A DNA stretch of 64,000 nucleotides from Parasitella parasitica (lineage: Eukaryota; Mucoromycota; Mucoromycetes; Mucorales; Mucoraceae), in the NCBI GenBank assembly GCA_025201805.1, contig MU619238.1:261018-325017 (forward strand), read 5' to 3'. Below, piece by piece: positions 24,235-36,081 of this stretch. The notes beneath the pieces are model-generated. The model saw only the letters and a program-made list of their open reading frames with translations, did not search any database and was not told the origin of the DNA. How positions within the stretch are numbered: position 1 is the first letter of the stretch; each line of letters starts with the position of its first letter. The position numbers and the translations under genes were made by a program.

Positions 24235-25207
24235 TCAACTACATCCCGTCAGATCATGAGATTGTGATAAGAGGGTAGTTTGGCTTCGAATGGGCTTGAT
24301 GGCATCTGTAGATGTCTCCAGGGCTTGGCTGGACTGCATTCTGTAAATTTCTATTTGGACGGTGGCTAACATTAATTTCATATTGCCATTACTAATTGCA
24401 TGATGGAATTGATTACTTTACCAGCCAATGTGCTCTGGAAAGAAACTTCTACATTACTCGCACTCAGGGCAGATGTCTCAATGAATGATAGCCCATTTTC
24501 GGCTTTCATCAAGGATAAAAAATTTTAGCCATTTGGAACAATGCATCAATGTAGTCTCCCTTACATGCAAATTGCTTAGCCTCCTCTGTGGGCACTGCTC
24601 TCGCGTGTCCTATATCACTCTTGTTGCCTACAAGCGCAATGACAATATCCGGATCGGCATGTTTTCGGAGGTCTGTTAGCCAACGACCCACGCTTTTAAA
24701 TGTAGAACGCTGGGATATGTCATACACTAACAATGCTCCAACTGCACCATGATAATAGCTGTGTAATTGGGTTATTAGATAAAGGCAAAGTTATGTGTAT
24801 ATATAGGCATGTACAAGGATGCTATACGTACGCGTTCGGAAGTTCTCTCACACGCTCGTGGCCAGCTGTGATAAGTTTCAGGATTACTGTGTGTACGACT
24901 ACCCCTTTATTTCTTCTCTCTGCCTTGGTAATATACGGTACCTGTATCCCATATTTGAGTCTTGATGTCCTTACCATCGAGTTTGATATTTGCAACAACA
25001 AATTCTATGCCCAGAGTGCTTTTCGGCTCAAGATTAAACTCGTTCCGAGTAAATCTCATCATAAGATTGGTCTTTCCTACACCACTATCACCAATCATAA
25101 CAACTGTTCAGGATTTAAGCTTATTATTGTACATGTATTTGTGGTAGAGTCATTGGCAGCTTTTTACCTTTGAACAAATAATCATAAGCTGGAACACTAC
25201 TTTTCAT
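24235..25207 (-). CDS. Divergent Rab11/Ypt31-like small GTPase
   Basis: Six exons (25168-25207, 24942-25103, 24832-24865, 24565-24758, 24422-24502, 24235-24365) give 213 residues. Rab11/Ypt31 proteins control late-Golgi and recycling-endosome traffic. Visible motifs are the Rab11-type start [18 protein letters not shown] (P-loop), the effector region [13 protein letters not shown], the switch [22 protein letters not shown], then [27 protein letters not shown] and [16 protein letters not shown]. Two features are odd: the catalytic Gln of WDTAGQE is His here, and the C-terminus ends in GCS rather than the usual double Cys. The two codons that matter are clear in the sequence. It is probably a diverged paralogue with altered GTPase cycling and prenylation, not the main Ypt31. 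Confidence 0.88.
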
Positions 25208-25792
25208 ATTTTAACGCGCAATAATAATGAATTTGAAAGAAATGCAAACGAGAATGGGGAAGGCGAAGATCTTTATTTACGTGTTTGTAGAAACTGGATG
25301 CATAACGTCAAGTGGCTGTGGATAAAAAGAGGGTGGATGCAAATTTGCAGTGTTCAGCGTTTTCAAACCTGGGTATCCGACCAATTGTGTTGTAATCAAA
25401 ACATTGCAGCAGGAACCTCACAATGCTTGGCTTTTACATGATCAATTTATTAGGGGTTTTGTGACAAAAAGAACAAACGAAAACGTACTCTGATTAGGTG
25501 TTTTTCGATGAATCTGAGGCAGTAACATGTCAACATTAGCGACAAGCAATACATTGCAAACCTGCGCTGGATGGTAAATGCTTGATGTTTGTACATGCAC
25601 ATACTCGATTGGAGCATTTCGAACTTATTGCGAATATTATCGTTGATGGTTTACATCTCTTTATTTCACAATTATGAGGCAGTAAACAGCCAAACAGCGA
25701 CCCCAGATCTTGTTTTGAAATCTCGGCGCGCGCAGTTTTCAACAGTGTCAAAAAGACTTTTTTACAATCTAAAATCATACCATTTGGCATTC
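25208..25792. other. Shared head-to-head promoter of the Rab and Cce1-type genes
   Basis: The Rab gene reads left and the resolvase gene reads right, so this 585-bp interval carries both promoters. The resolvase frame remains open upstream to about 25589, but the residues there do not look like a mitochondrial leader. No further gene is seen. Confidence 0.5.
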
Positions 25793-26617
25793 ATGTTTAA
25801 AATCTTCAAACGTGTCCTCAGCACACAGGCATTAGCAACATCTCTTAGAACTAGAAAAGTCGCAGATCTTAAAGACATTGCTACTAACTGTGGTGTCTTG
25901 ACAGGCGGCACTAAGGCGGTACTGGTTGACCGTTTAACAGCACATCTTGCCTCTCCCACACAATCATCGTCTATTTTGTCTTTTGACTTGGGCTATCGCA
26001 ATCTGGCATATTGCCACTTGAGCGCAAACAAAACGGTACTGGACTGGGCACGCGTTGATCTGGATCTGCCGTCATTTCATCCGTCTGTCGTGGCGCCCAT
26101 TGTGCGAAAGTTTATCAAGGATAAAGTTTTGCAAAATTTAGAGGTGGTAGACCGCGTGTTGGTTGAGCAACAGAGAGCTAGGACCGGTGGCTCGTCTAAC
26201 GTATTCGAGCATACACTGAGGGTCAACTGTGTAGAAGCCGTTCTCTGGTGTGGCCTGTTTGAAGGCATTGAAATGACCAAACGCAATACAGTCAAGATGA
26301 ATCCTACGCTACGGCACTGCATTGATCGCGTTTGGAGGGATGACTTACAGGCCGTCATGGCCGAAGCACCACAAAAGTTTACTAAAATTAAGGTTGGCCA
26401 GTATCAAAAGAAGCAAGCAGGCGCTATGCTGGTTCAAAAGTGGCTTGATACAGACACGGTAGTTACGTGCCCAGATCATTTCAAGGAAATGTACGCCTTG
26501 GAGAAGAAGAAGGACGATCTCAGCGATTGCCTTGTTCAGGCAATCACTTGGTATCAGTGGGAATCATACAGCAAGTCATTCTTGCAACAGCTACAAGCTG
26601 ATTTTATTAAAGAGTAA
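25793..26617 (+). CDS. CCE1: Mitochondrial Holliday junction resolvase, Cce1/Ydc2 type
   Basis: This is an intronless gene of 274 residues, close to S. pombe Ydc2 (258). The enzyme cuts four-way junctions during mitochondrial DNA recombination and segregation. The first 20 residues (MFKIFKRVLSTQALATSLRT) are basic and amphipathic, as in a mitochondrial presequence. A SAP-like DNA-binding helix pair follows (VADLKDIATNCGVLTGGTKA). The RNase H-fold acidic residues are visible in ILSFDLGYRNLAYC, RVLVEQQRART and the C-terminal KKDDLSDCLVQAITWY. ATG 25793 is chosen because it directly precedes the presequence. The gene ends 24 bp from the convergent dioxygenase gene, so the 3' UTRs must overlap. 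Confidence 0.88.
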   Translation: MFKIFKRVLSTQALATSLRTRKVADLKDIATNCGVLTGGTKAVLVDRLTAHLASPTQSSSILSFDLGYRNLAYCHLSANKTVLDWARVDLDLPSFHPSVVAPIVRKFIKDKVLQNLEVVDRVLVEQQRARTGGSSNVFEHTLRVNCVEAVLWCGLFEGIEMTKRNTVKMNPTLRHCIDRVWRDDLQAVMAEAPQKFTKIKVGQYQKKQAGAMLVQKWLDTDTVVTCPDHFKEMYALEKKKDDLSDCLVQAITWYQWESYSKSFLQQLQADFIKE

Positions 26618-26641
26618 AAAGACATTTATACATAATAATCG

Positions 26642-28648
26642 TTAGTTTACGGCAACGCCCCTTCCATGCTTATCCACAAAGCTGCCGTGCAATGTCACAG
26701 CATTGAATGAGCCTATGGTTGTTCTTGCAATCTCCTCAAATGAGCAGGCATCCAGAATGAGCAAAAAGCAGGACTCGCGACCATCTTCCAGCGTTGTATT
26801 TACGATAGACATTACAACACCATCATCCTCGTCTTGGCCGTCAGGGCTGGGAACAAAGATGGGCTCGGCACATGAGCTGCCAGGCTCGTCCCAGATTTTG
26901 GCAGAGCTCTCGTCGTCTGTGTTGCGACCCAAGTAGACGTTTTCCAAGTCCAGCTTGATAAGACCATTTACAACAGATCCAGATGCATACGAAGGAGCGT
27001 GGCGCGATTCGCAAACGCCCCAGCAGAAACGGTAGGGCTTCATGCTATAGCGAGGATTAAAGCGAGGCATTTCTAGATCGTGGCCGATGATGGTGTACGA
27101 CGCAACTCTACGCTTATTAAATTTGGTGATATTAGAGAATGCGTTCGACCAAGAAGGTGTCCAGGAAGCATCGCCGAATTTAGCAACTGGTACCTGACCA
27201 AGACGATAGCGACGGAACTGTGAGGGTGCAATTTGATGTTCTTTTTTGTGCGCTGTATTCTTGTCAAATATATAGCGAGCAGGCTTGACCTGATCCAGAT
27301 CCATTTGTCCAGTAGGCGTTTTGCCTAGCTCAAAGCTGGCGTCCACGATATCTGTGTTCTCGTACATGCAGTAGTCCATGTAGATGACTCGTTCTTTGCG
27401 ACCGCCTGGCAGCTCAACTTCTTCGTCCCAAGCGTTGGCCGTGTGGAAAGAAAAGCAAGGATCTGCTTCGTAGGTGGCAACGTGGTGACCTGTATGTCGA
27501 TCAACGACATGAAACAGCGTATGTCTTGTTTCGTCCCAGTAGAACGTCTGATAGGCAGAGGAATAATAGATGGCAGAAAGGCCGCCAAATGAGTAGTAAT
27601 AAGGGAAATTAGGAATGATAATATAGTTCTTTGTCATGCTAAATGAGTGGATATACGATGGCTTCAACGCTTCCATTGTTTTCCAGGCACCGAGATGGCG
27701 CCAGATGGGTTGATGAAGACGAGGCTCAGGGGCAGGCATGGCCTCCTTCTCACCGGGAGGAGAAGGCATGTATGGACCAAGAGAAAACGTTTGAAAAGTA
27801 GGAAATGGACCAAGCTTTACCATAAAATTTACATATTCATCGGTATCTTCGTCATATTGATGATGTGAGGCACACAATTGCCCTTGAAGCTGCTTGCTGA
27901 CATGCCCATAGGTAAACATCTTCAGGGGCTCTATGGGAGTTGCGTATTTCGTTAGTTCAATTGTCCGTGCGTATGTATGGTCTCTATATGGATAAGCATA
28001 CTCAATGATTCGGGATCTACTAATTGGAGAGTGTTGGCATCTCTTTTCACGACTAGCGCCTCCCCTCTCTTGATGCCGGTCTCGTTCTCCAGATCAGCGC
28101 CCAAAGGAAAGTTGGGCGTAACTGTAACATTGACCATATCAAATTCGGCATCATTCTCTTGGATAGCGGCATTGGAGCCAAACTTGGAGATGTGATGGTA
28201 GACTGACTGGATGCGGCCAAAGATGGTTTTGCATGGGTCAGGGCCAAATGTGAGCAAAGTGGGGTCTCTTTGACCGATTCTGCGCTCAACACCATGCGAT
28301 GTATGGCGAGAATTATACTTTACAGTCTGCGTCTTTCCGTTAATTTCAAACCGATGGAGCATAGCAAGGCCGTCAAAGGGATGTCCAATATGAAATGTGT
28401 CGCCATTGTCCAAGAGAATATTGTACTTGCCTGATCCTGAGTGTTCCTGAGCGTAAGTTCGTTGGAATATGACACTATATATCTGTTATACACTTGCCTG
28501 ATCTATACATTATGCCGTGAACCCATGATGGTATTTGACCCTCTAGTTGGAGAGTTACCGGTGACTCGACGGCAGGGACGTTCTTGAATCCTACGGGAGA
28601 GGGTGCAGCTTCCTTGGCATTTGGGTTAGATACAGCTAGAGTTATCAT
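26642..28648 (-). CDS. Carotenoid cleavage dioxygenase (RPE65/CCD family)
   Basis: Three exons (28498-28648, 28002-28436, 26642-27930) give 624 residues. The enzyme is a non-haem iron oxygenase that splits carotenoids or apocarotenoids. In Mucorales such enzymes (CarS/Tsp3, AcaA/Tsp4) start the trisporoid pheromone pathway, but which one this is cannot be told by eye. Motifs include the N-terminal GIMYRSGSGKYNI, HIGHPFDGLAMLHRFEI, the iron-ligand region CFSFHTANAWDEE, and VTLHGSFVDKHG at the C-terminus, where the last ligand His lies. Intron 1 has a GC donor (ATCAG|GCAAGT); a GT alternative three bases later breaks the frame. There is no signal peptide, as expected for a cytosolic or lipid-droplet-associated enzyme. 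Confidence 0.88.
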
Positions 28649-28912
28649 TTTGCACTGGAGAGTGAGCTAAAGTTGAATAAAAAGCAGGGAATGCTGAAAA
28701 CAAGCTTGTATTTATACAGTAGTCTATATCCTCATTATTTTTCAGCTTTATTGACAGAGATAAGGTTTGAACAAGTTGGATAGAACAATGTAGTACAGAG
28801 ATTTAAAAATAAGGGGAGGGACAATGCACACACACACAATGCGATTATCCCAAACACAGACAACAAAACTGGTCAATCTCCGTGCATTGCCAACTTATTT
28901 CTTGGAGCTTAC

Positions 28913-29634
28913 TTACTGCTGCACCACATTGTTATTAACAGCAGGAGTATTGGTAATGGGTGCAGCAGCATTGGTATTCGCAGTAACATTGGTATTCACA
29001 GCAGCAGCAGCAGCAGCAGCTTCGTTCGATGCTTTTGCTGACTGAACAAGGGACATCCGCTGCTTCTCTTGCTGCAGTGCCTTTTGATACTGTGATCTTC
29101 TATATTTCTCTTCCTTTGCGAGGATACGTCTTCGTTCCATTTCCTGTCTATGCATTGCTTCAAAAGGAGTCTGTGGGGGCCCGTATCCAAAGCAACAGCA
29201 ACATGTTTCCAAGAAACTGTGCGCATTGAAATTCACAATTAAATCGGGAAATCGACCATCTTTTGCAACCAGCATAAATATACATACCTCGCCCATAGTG
29301 AGCTTTCCTCGATGTAATACGGTGCAACGCCATTGACCAGCTGTGGATGCATTTGTGTAGGAGTCATAAACATTGGCTGCTGATGGTGTGGCATACTCAA
29401 AACTGCATTGTCATGTATGTGCAGGCGTAAAGGAATGGAACTGTTTAATGCACTTTTCTTTGTCTAGCTATAGCTTTCTTTTGTTCTAGAGATTGACTTA
29501 CATTCGCTGGATATGGCTGAATAGGGAGGCACGCTATAGGGGTTCATCCCAGGGTACGGTGGCTGTGAGGGATGGTACGACGCCGTTATTGGAAGTGGTG
29601 GCTGGCTGTTGTAAGGATTTTGATATGGGTCCAT
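28913..29634 (-). CDS. Pro/Tyr-rich protein with a tetra-cysteine motif and coiled coil
   Basis: Three exons (29502-29634, 29288-29402, 28913-29216) give 183 residues. The N-terminal 75 residues are rich in Pro, Tyr and Gln (YNSQPPLPITASYHPSQPPY, MFMTPTQMHPQLVN). In the middle is FLETCCCCFGYGPPQTPF, a run of four cysteines reminiscent of CYSTM or palmitoylated membrane-anchor motifs. A strongly charged helix follows (RQEMERRRILAKEEKYRRSQ), then an Ala/Asn-rich low-complexity tail encoded by GCA repeats. I recognise no named family. The layout resembles small fungal peripheral-membrane adaptors; function unknown. Confidence 0.65.
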
Positions 29635-29887
29635 TTTGGAAATACTGCAGAGAAATGAGAACAGATGCAAAGAAGAAAACAACAAAGAGGTGTTATTAAT
29701 TTATATGTCTAAAATGATTATATAAATTTACGCAGAGGGATTTATGATTCACAAAGATCTCGTGAAAATAGACGTTTTAAGATCATTGTTTGTTTATTTT
29801 TTACAGCTGATTCATACTAAATGTACATTACATGTGGCATAATTTCTTTTTTATTTAAAATGTATGATTTCATCGTCTATAGTAGTT

Positions 29888-31166
29888 TCAAAGTTCCTGA
29901 TGAACTAAATGAGGCTGATCTTCACTAGCGAGATGCGCGTCCTTTTTGAGATCTAGTATGGTGTTTTTCGTTGGTATGTCAGTACACAGGTACATATGTA
30001 AGCAAAAAAAAAAAAAAAATCCCACTTACGCTCGATAGTTTCTTGATCGATAGCTGTTGGGAACACAACCTGGTATTCCACATACAAATCGCCATGTTTA
30101 GCGTTGTTGTCTTGGTGTGGCATCCCTTGACCTTTGATTGTTTGCACGAAACCATACTGTGTCACACCTTCCCTAACAAGATCAATGCTGGAGTTGTCCA
30201 GTTGTGTCATTGTTTTTTTGAAACCGACGAGCGCTTCAACAAGCGTAATGTGTTGCTTGGTATACAGATTGTCGCCTCGTCTCTCAAATATCGGGTGGGG
30301 CGCTGTTTTAACCTCGAATACGATGTTTCCAGGAATAGTTTCTGGATACTCATCCGACTCTGCGTCTAGGATAATCTGATGCCCATTCTGCATGCCTCTT
30401 TCAATGTGCAACGAGTAGTCTTCGTTGCCTCTGCGCACTTTTCTGCCAGCACACACAGGGCACAAATGTCTGATCACTTTACCCTTACCTTCGCACTTGT
30501 GGCACGCTTGCTGGAACTGCTGGAACATGCCAGGCCCAACCTGCGCACGCTTGATAATCATGCCGCGACCATCGCACTGATCGCACGTATGGATATCCTC
30601 TGGCTTACGGGCCCCATTACCATGACAGTGATCGCACAGCACCTGCTTGGATACGTCCAATTGGATTTCAGCGCCATTATACAAGTCTTCTAGCGTCACT
30701 TGCAATGGAATGTGGATATCAGGTCCTCTCTTCTCTTGGTGTCCATGGCTCTGTCGTCCACCGCCAAAAAAGTGGGAGAAGATATCGAATGGATCATGGA
30801 ATCCTCCACCCCCTCCCTGACCTCCATTTTGCTTTAATCCCTCTTCTCCATAACGGTCATAGATAGATCTCTTTTCGTCATCCATCAAAACCTCATAAGC
30901 TACACGAAATCAGTCAGTATTAGATCCATCAGCGAATCGTCACCACTACCATTGGCTATTTCCATAAATTTCTGCGACGCTGCCTCATCACCGGCATTCT
31001 TGTCAGGGTGATAGACTCTAGACAGCTTTTTAAAGTGTCGCTTAATTTGAGCTTTTTGCGCGTCGCGCGGAACGTCCAATATGTCATAGTAATCCTTGGC
31101 GGCCGATACAAGAGCAGCTAACAGTGTACAAGTAAAAAATAGCAGCAGAGTTGTTGTTCCACGCAT
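29888..31166 (-). CDS. SCJ1: ER-lumenal DnaJ co-chaperone (Scj1/ERdj3-like), ends HQEL
   Basis: Three exons (30950-31166, 30030-30899, 29888-29952) give 383 residues. It is an Hsp40 partner of BiP in the ER lumen. A signal peptide ([20 protein letters not shown]) precedes a J-domain with the HPD motif ([12 protein letters not shown]). A Gly-rich region follows ([20 protein letters not shown]). The zinc-binding region has four repeats: [24 protein letters not shown] and the degenerate CPVCAGRK. The C-terminal substrate-binding region is present. The last exon, reached by skipping an intron containing 15 T, ends in LVHQEL followed by the stop, an H/KDEL-like retrieval signal. BiP itself is encoded 7 kb away on the same strand. 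Confidence 0.9.
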
Positions 31167-31696
31167 ATTTGATATATTGCAATATGAGAAAAAAGAAATC
31201 TAGATTTAGCCAAGAGAGAGAGATAGCGAGAGCGAGAGCGAGATGCGGATGTTTATTTGGCTTGGTTGACAAGCAGCTGCACATTAGTCACAGCTACTAC
31301 CGGAGCCCCAGGGCCTCCAACCTGAAGCTCAGGAACGCATGAAACAAGGCATCTATTTGCTAGCCCAGATTATGGTTTCTTCTGGCACATGGCAATAGTA
31401 AATCATCGAATAACACCAATGAAGAGAGCCCAATTAGCGGCACCTTCACACCGCCATCTTGGTGGTCCCTTGCTGAAAAATCAAGGCAAGATTTAGCTCT
31501 GGTTATAATATTGAGACATTAGCACTTTGCATCGAATCAAGAAGCAACTTTCCTTGTCATTTTTATCATCGCTAGTATGTATTTGTGTAGATTAACTTGT
31601 GCCTGAAGCTCCTGCATCACCATCATTGAGGGACTTTTGATACATCAGAGCCTGTTGTAGAGACACAAATACTTTTATTCATGTGCTGGAGCCTCA
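31167..31696. other. Intergenic, no gene seen
   Basis: A GA-rich tract (GAGAGAGAGATAGCGAGAGC, about 31216-31242) lies 50-75 bp upstream of the DnaJ start. No coding sequence is recognised in the remaining part. Confidence 0.5.
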
Positions 31697-34673
31697 CTAT
31701 TGGATAATTTCAATATTCTCACGAATTGTTGTGAGACCCTGATTTGAATGTATGAAAATTAATTTACTCGCCATGTCAAACGGGCTGCCAGAATAAACAA
31801 TAAACTCGTTCTGATTCAATACGTTTTCAAGACCATAGATATCTCGCACATTGGTTGTAATGTACTGGATAGACTCTTCCTCGCTGATAGCACCGTTATC
31901 CAGCTGGGCAGAGGAAGGAGACGAAGCTGCTAGCCATCCAGCATCCCAGATCAAATTACGAGAATAACTATTATCAGGAATACCGACAGCAATCTTCACG
32001 CCATGTTTATGCAGTACATGTGCTGCTGTACCATTGCTAAGTGGGGCTCCAGTCAAACAATGGCTAGAATCAAAATTGATGGGCGTGCATAAAACAGGGC
32101 TGAGCACGACGGGAATATCGGCTTCTGCCAAAAAGCGCGCAACCAAATAGGACTCTGTTCCACCCTGAATGACAATACGAGCTTTGGGAAGGTCTTGCTG
32201 CTTCAATGCGACGAGAGAGGCAATTTCGTCCTTGTTGTGAGCTGTAATGATGGTAGGGATTTCACCCCGAGCAGCTTGACCGTAATAGTTGTCATTGAAA
32301 ATGTTGTCTGTCAAGAGCTGGCGAATGTAGTTGATCTGACCAGACACTGTAGGGAAACTGTCCGATTTGAATTCGTGGCCAATCTGCATATGAAGCGCGA
32401 CAGCTTTGGATAGCAGAGCGCCTTTATGGAGGACTATTGCAATGGAAATATGGTTAACATGCCATGCTTTGAAATATCAGATCGCAGGACTTACGGGATT
32501 CTGCATCTGTCTTGAAGGCAGCCGAGACGCCAACTACGATATTTCTAGACATTGGAGCTGTGATGACGGATAATATACCGCCTTTGTGGGCTGCTTCTAG
32601 TTGATGTGAACCCAACTTGATGCCGTCGACAGCGCGAAGAAGGTCCTGAGGATTATCATTTCTAATGGCAGGTGCAGTTCCATCTCCTGTCATGGGCTCG
32701 AAGAACATTTCTATCAAGCCAAGACTTGACCCCACACCAACAAGCCCTGGAAGAACATAACCGCCTTGAAGGTTATACTCTGGAACATTGGGTGTCTTGT
32801 CGCAGTAAGGGCCAGAGCACGTAATGGAACCGTTTTCGACAACTATTTCGAGGGGCCCCCTCACTGGTTTCTCATTCAAGAATGAATAGCCAGCATTTTT
32901 CAAGATGAAACTCTTTGCGCCATCCATCTTCTTCTTTGGAAGCGCTCCAGTTTGGGCATTTTGCTTTCTGGGTCGTTGCGATCTGGCAGGTTCAATCGGG
33001 CGCTCGTCGAACAAAGGCACGCCATCAATGAAAACTTGCAAGGGCACGGCAGCCAAGGCAAGAGGCTCACGATCCCAAATTACCAAGTCTGCATCATAGC
33101 CCACCTTGAGAGATCCAATACGATGACCCAATCCTAGGGCATTAGCAGGAGTGGATGTCACAGCTCGAAAAGCTTCTTGAGGAGGAAGGCCATAGTGCGT
33201 TGTTTTGGCCGCTTCAAACAGCAAACGCTGAGAATTGAGGACAGGATGATCACTCTTGAGAGCTAAAGGGATGCCAGCTTCATACAGAATCCTAGGTGCC
33301 TCAGGAATGGACTGATAAGTTTCCTTTGTATATCCCCAGTTGTCTGCAAATGTAGCTATAGTAATGTTGTTGGAGGCACGACGCAAGATCTCAGGTATTC
33401 GATAGGCGTCCAAAGCATGATGGAACGCACTGATTGTAAAGTTAAATTCTAGCGAGTGACGGATCAAAGCTTCGATGTCGTACGTTTCATAGCAATGAAT
33501 ATTTAAAAGCACTTCGCCGCGCAACAATGCAACCAGGGACTCAAGTTCGATGTCCTCAGGAAACACTGTATCAATACCACTGTACTTTTTCTGTACGTTT
33601 AGACACCAATCATCTTGCTCGCGTTTCAAAGTTTGAGCTCTGGTTAATTCTTTGCGTAAAAGATGTGCCATGCCCAAGCGGGTAGAAGGCTGCATGTGTA
33701 AAAGACTTCCGTAGATACGCTGGATCAACATCAGTAATATATTAGCATAGTGTACTGTGCAGGGCATACCTTGGGATTCTCTCCACAGGCCATTTTCATC
33801 CATCTCCACTCTTTATCCTCAGTATTGTTTGCTTGGACAAGCATATCTTCATTACTCACAGTAGATCGAGGGCGTAATTTGAACGCGTAAGCTTCACCTC
33901 CGATGACATTTGCTGATCCAGGTAAAGCCAAGACTGATGTAATTCCGCCGGATGCAACAATGCGGATGGCTTTGTCGGAAGGATTAAATCCGTCAAGTAC
34001 ACGCACATAAGGAGTTACTGGATTAGGCATTTCGTTCACATCTACAGATGATGTAAATCTGGGCCAACCATCGATACCCATATGACTAAAAGATCGACTC
34101 AGTAGGTATGTCATTGTGCAGATCACCAATTTCAAACGTATATTACCTGTGCATATCAACTAACCCGGGACTGACAATATGTCCACCGACATCGATTATC
34201 TTTACTTGTTTGTCCTCATTTAACTGAATGCCCTTCTCAATTTGACGAATAATACCATTCTCAATGTAGACGTCAACATTCTCCACAACTTTCCCTTGAC
34301 CATCCCAGACAACGGCGTTTCTCAGCAATATAGGTTCTTGATGAGGTTCAGCACGAGGGTTGTAATCACGATATTCGCTGGGAAGATTAGCCTTTTTACG
34401 ATGACGAGTTTGGATTGCTTCACATTTAGCACGACCTGCATCTATAGTAGAGAATGACAAAGCATTTCGCAGGTTTTTGGATGGGAAGACTGTTGATGTA
34501 TCTGGCAGAAAAGTATACGCAAGTGATATTAACAATAAAGCAGCAACTGAGAATAATACAAGAACAGAGTATAGATTTCTGCGGATCACATCTTCTACAC
34601 GTTTCAAAGGAGAAGACTTTTCAACATCCCTCAATGGCATAATGGATGGAAAGCTAGTTTGTTTCGCAGACAT
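31697..34673 (-). CDS. Membrane-anchored tandem amidohydrolase-like protein
   Basis: Four exons (34147-34673, 33770-34085, 32495-33719, 31697-32433) give 934 residues. A single hydrophobic segment at about residues 35-57 (LYSVLVLFSVAALLLISLAY) follows a basic cytosolic tail, so this is a type II membrane protein. The first half has amidohydrolase features: the small beta-domain (LLRNAVVWDGQGKVVENVDV), GGHIVSPGLVDMHSHMGIDG with the H-x-H metal ligands, VLLNIHCYETYDIEALI, and SDHPVL with the catalytic Asp. The second half (from about residue 560) repeats the fold (IVVENGSITCSG, GGYVLPGLVGVGSSLGLIEM) but lacks the HxH pair, so it looks inactive. The substrate is unknown; related bacterial proteins are often called imidazolonepropionase-like. 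The second half may be structural. Confidence 0.85.
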
Positions 34674-36081
34674 ATTCCCTAAAAAACAAACAAACCAAAA
34701 GGAAAAGTTTTCCGCTTTTTGTAGACATCGGCTGGTTACACGCCGATAAAAAAAAAGTTAGACTTTTCATCAAATCGTAGATTGCAGATCTTTTGAAGGT
34801 GGTAAGCTTGTTTCTGTTATGTAGCATTTTATCTAAACTTCATTAAATTACAAAAGACGTGCCAGCGCATTTAACAAAATTTAAAGACTCAACAAGTATA
34901 TATCAAGTATTATCTAAACTCGTTGTGTTTATAATATTTCAACCATCCGTTCAATGGCATCATATACTCTATCAAGCAATCTCAGGTCTTGAAAAGAAAA
35001 ACTACTGCTCTGCCAAAAAGGCATGAAATTATGCAATTATTAGATTGGCAATTATTTGTATACAGTGACAAGAGTAAGCCATTGATGTACTTTATATTCT
35101 TGCTTGGCAATTAAATGTTAAACATAAACTACAAATTGCATTCATTGATTGATTCACGTGGACTTATTTATACAAATAGACATTTTTATCCTAGTCAATA
35201 ACATCCATCTTTATTACTTTTTCTCATTTCTGTTGATAACTTTATCGACATTGATATTTTCATCCAGAGATTTTATTCTATAGTGCCGATGAGTTGTCGC
35301 TATGTTTCCAAGTTTTATTACGATTCTATGATGAATGTAAATTATTCATTGATAAGTTTAGCTTTAAAATTTAGACCAAGTTGATGATTTTTTTTTACAA
35401 GACATTCATGGATGATAATCCTGTTGATTATAGAATTACCGGCAACATTCAACCTTAAATTTGGTCAGGAATGGTTGCCATGACAAAGTAGTCAAAATAA
35501 TGGTAACTATTGTATTCTATGGGCACATCAAATATTAATGGAGATTAGCTAGCTGCTAGAAATTCTGTTACGTTGTTCATGCGGAATGCAAGGTCATTTG
35601 AGAAGAACTTAAAGTATATCTGCGATATGTATGCATCCGAGCCGTATATAAATCCAGTATTCAATAAAGAACAAAAAAAAAAAACGCATTGTTTTTTCTT
35701 GAGAGAGCTCGTTTATAATTTGACTAGATGCTACGCACAGTAATTTACTATCAGTCATGCATATGCAGAGACTATCTACGCGGATATAATTTGCAGAAAA
35801 ACATGAAATATATCTTGATATACTTTTACATGTGCTATTTTTTCATGATATTTTGTAATTACAATTGTATTTTGGTTTAGAATAATCGTAAATAGGACAT
35901 TTGAAATATTCGTATTTGATAGATATAAACTATGCTATCAACCTAAAAGGAGGGGGGTATATCGCAAGACGTTTGTTCAAAATCAACAGTAGTCTGAAAT
36001 CGAAAAAAAGTAAGTTGAGCATGGCAAGAACAAGATTTATTTACCTTTTCCCATTCTCTACTCTGTTGATTTCCTGAAAGA
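34674..36081. other. Long AT-rich intergenic region with one dispersed repeat
   Basis: No gene is supported. It separates the divergent amidohydrolase and ARP10 genes. It contains the 76-bp dispersed repeat listed separately and a poly-A run near 35671-35682. Confidence 0.5.
35451..35526 (+). repeat. Copy A of a 76-bp dispersed repeat
   Basis: The segment begins AACCTTAAAT and ends TATGGGCAC. It aligns without gaps to 60849-60924, about three quarters identical by eye. The best-conserved blocks are GGTCAGGAA, GGTTGCCATGA and TATGGGCAC. It is not coding. Its nature is unknown (MITE fragment, small RNA or regulatory element). Confidence 0.65.
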
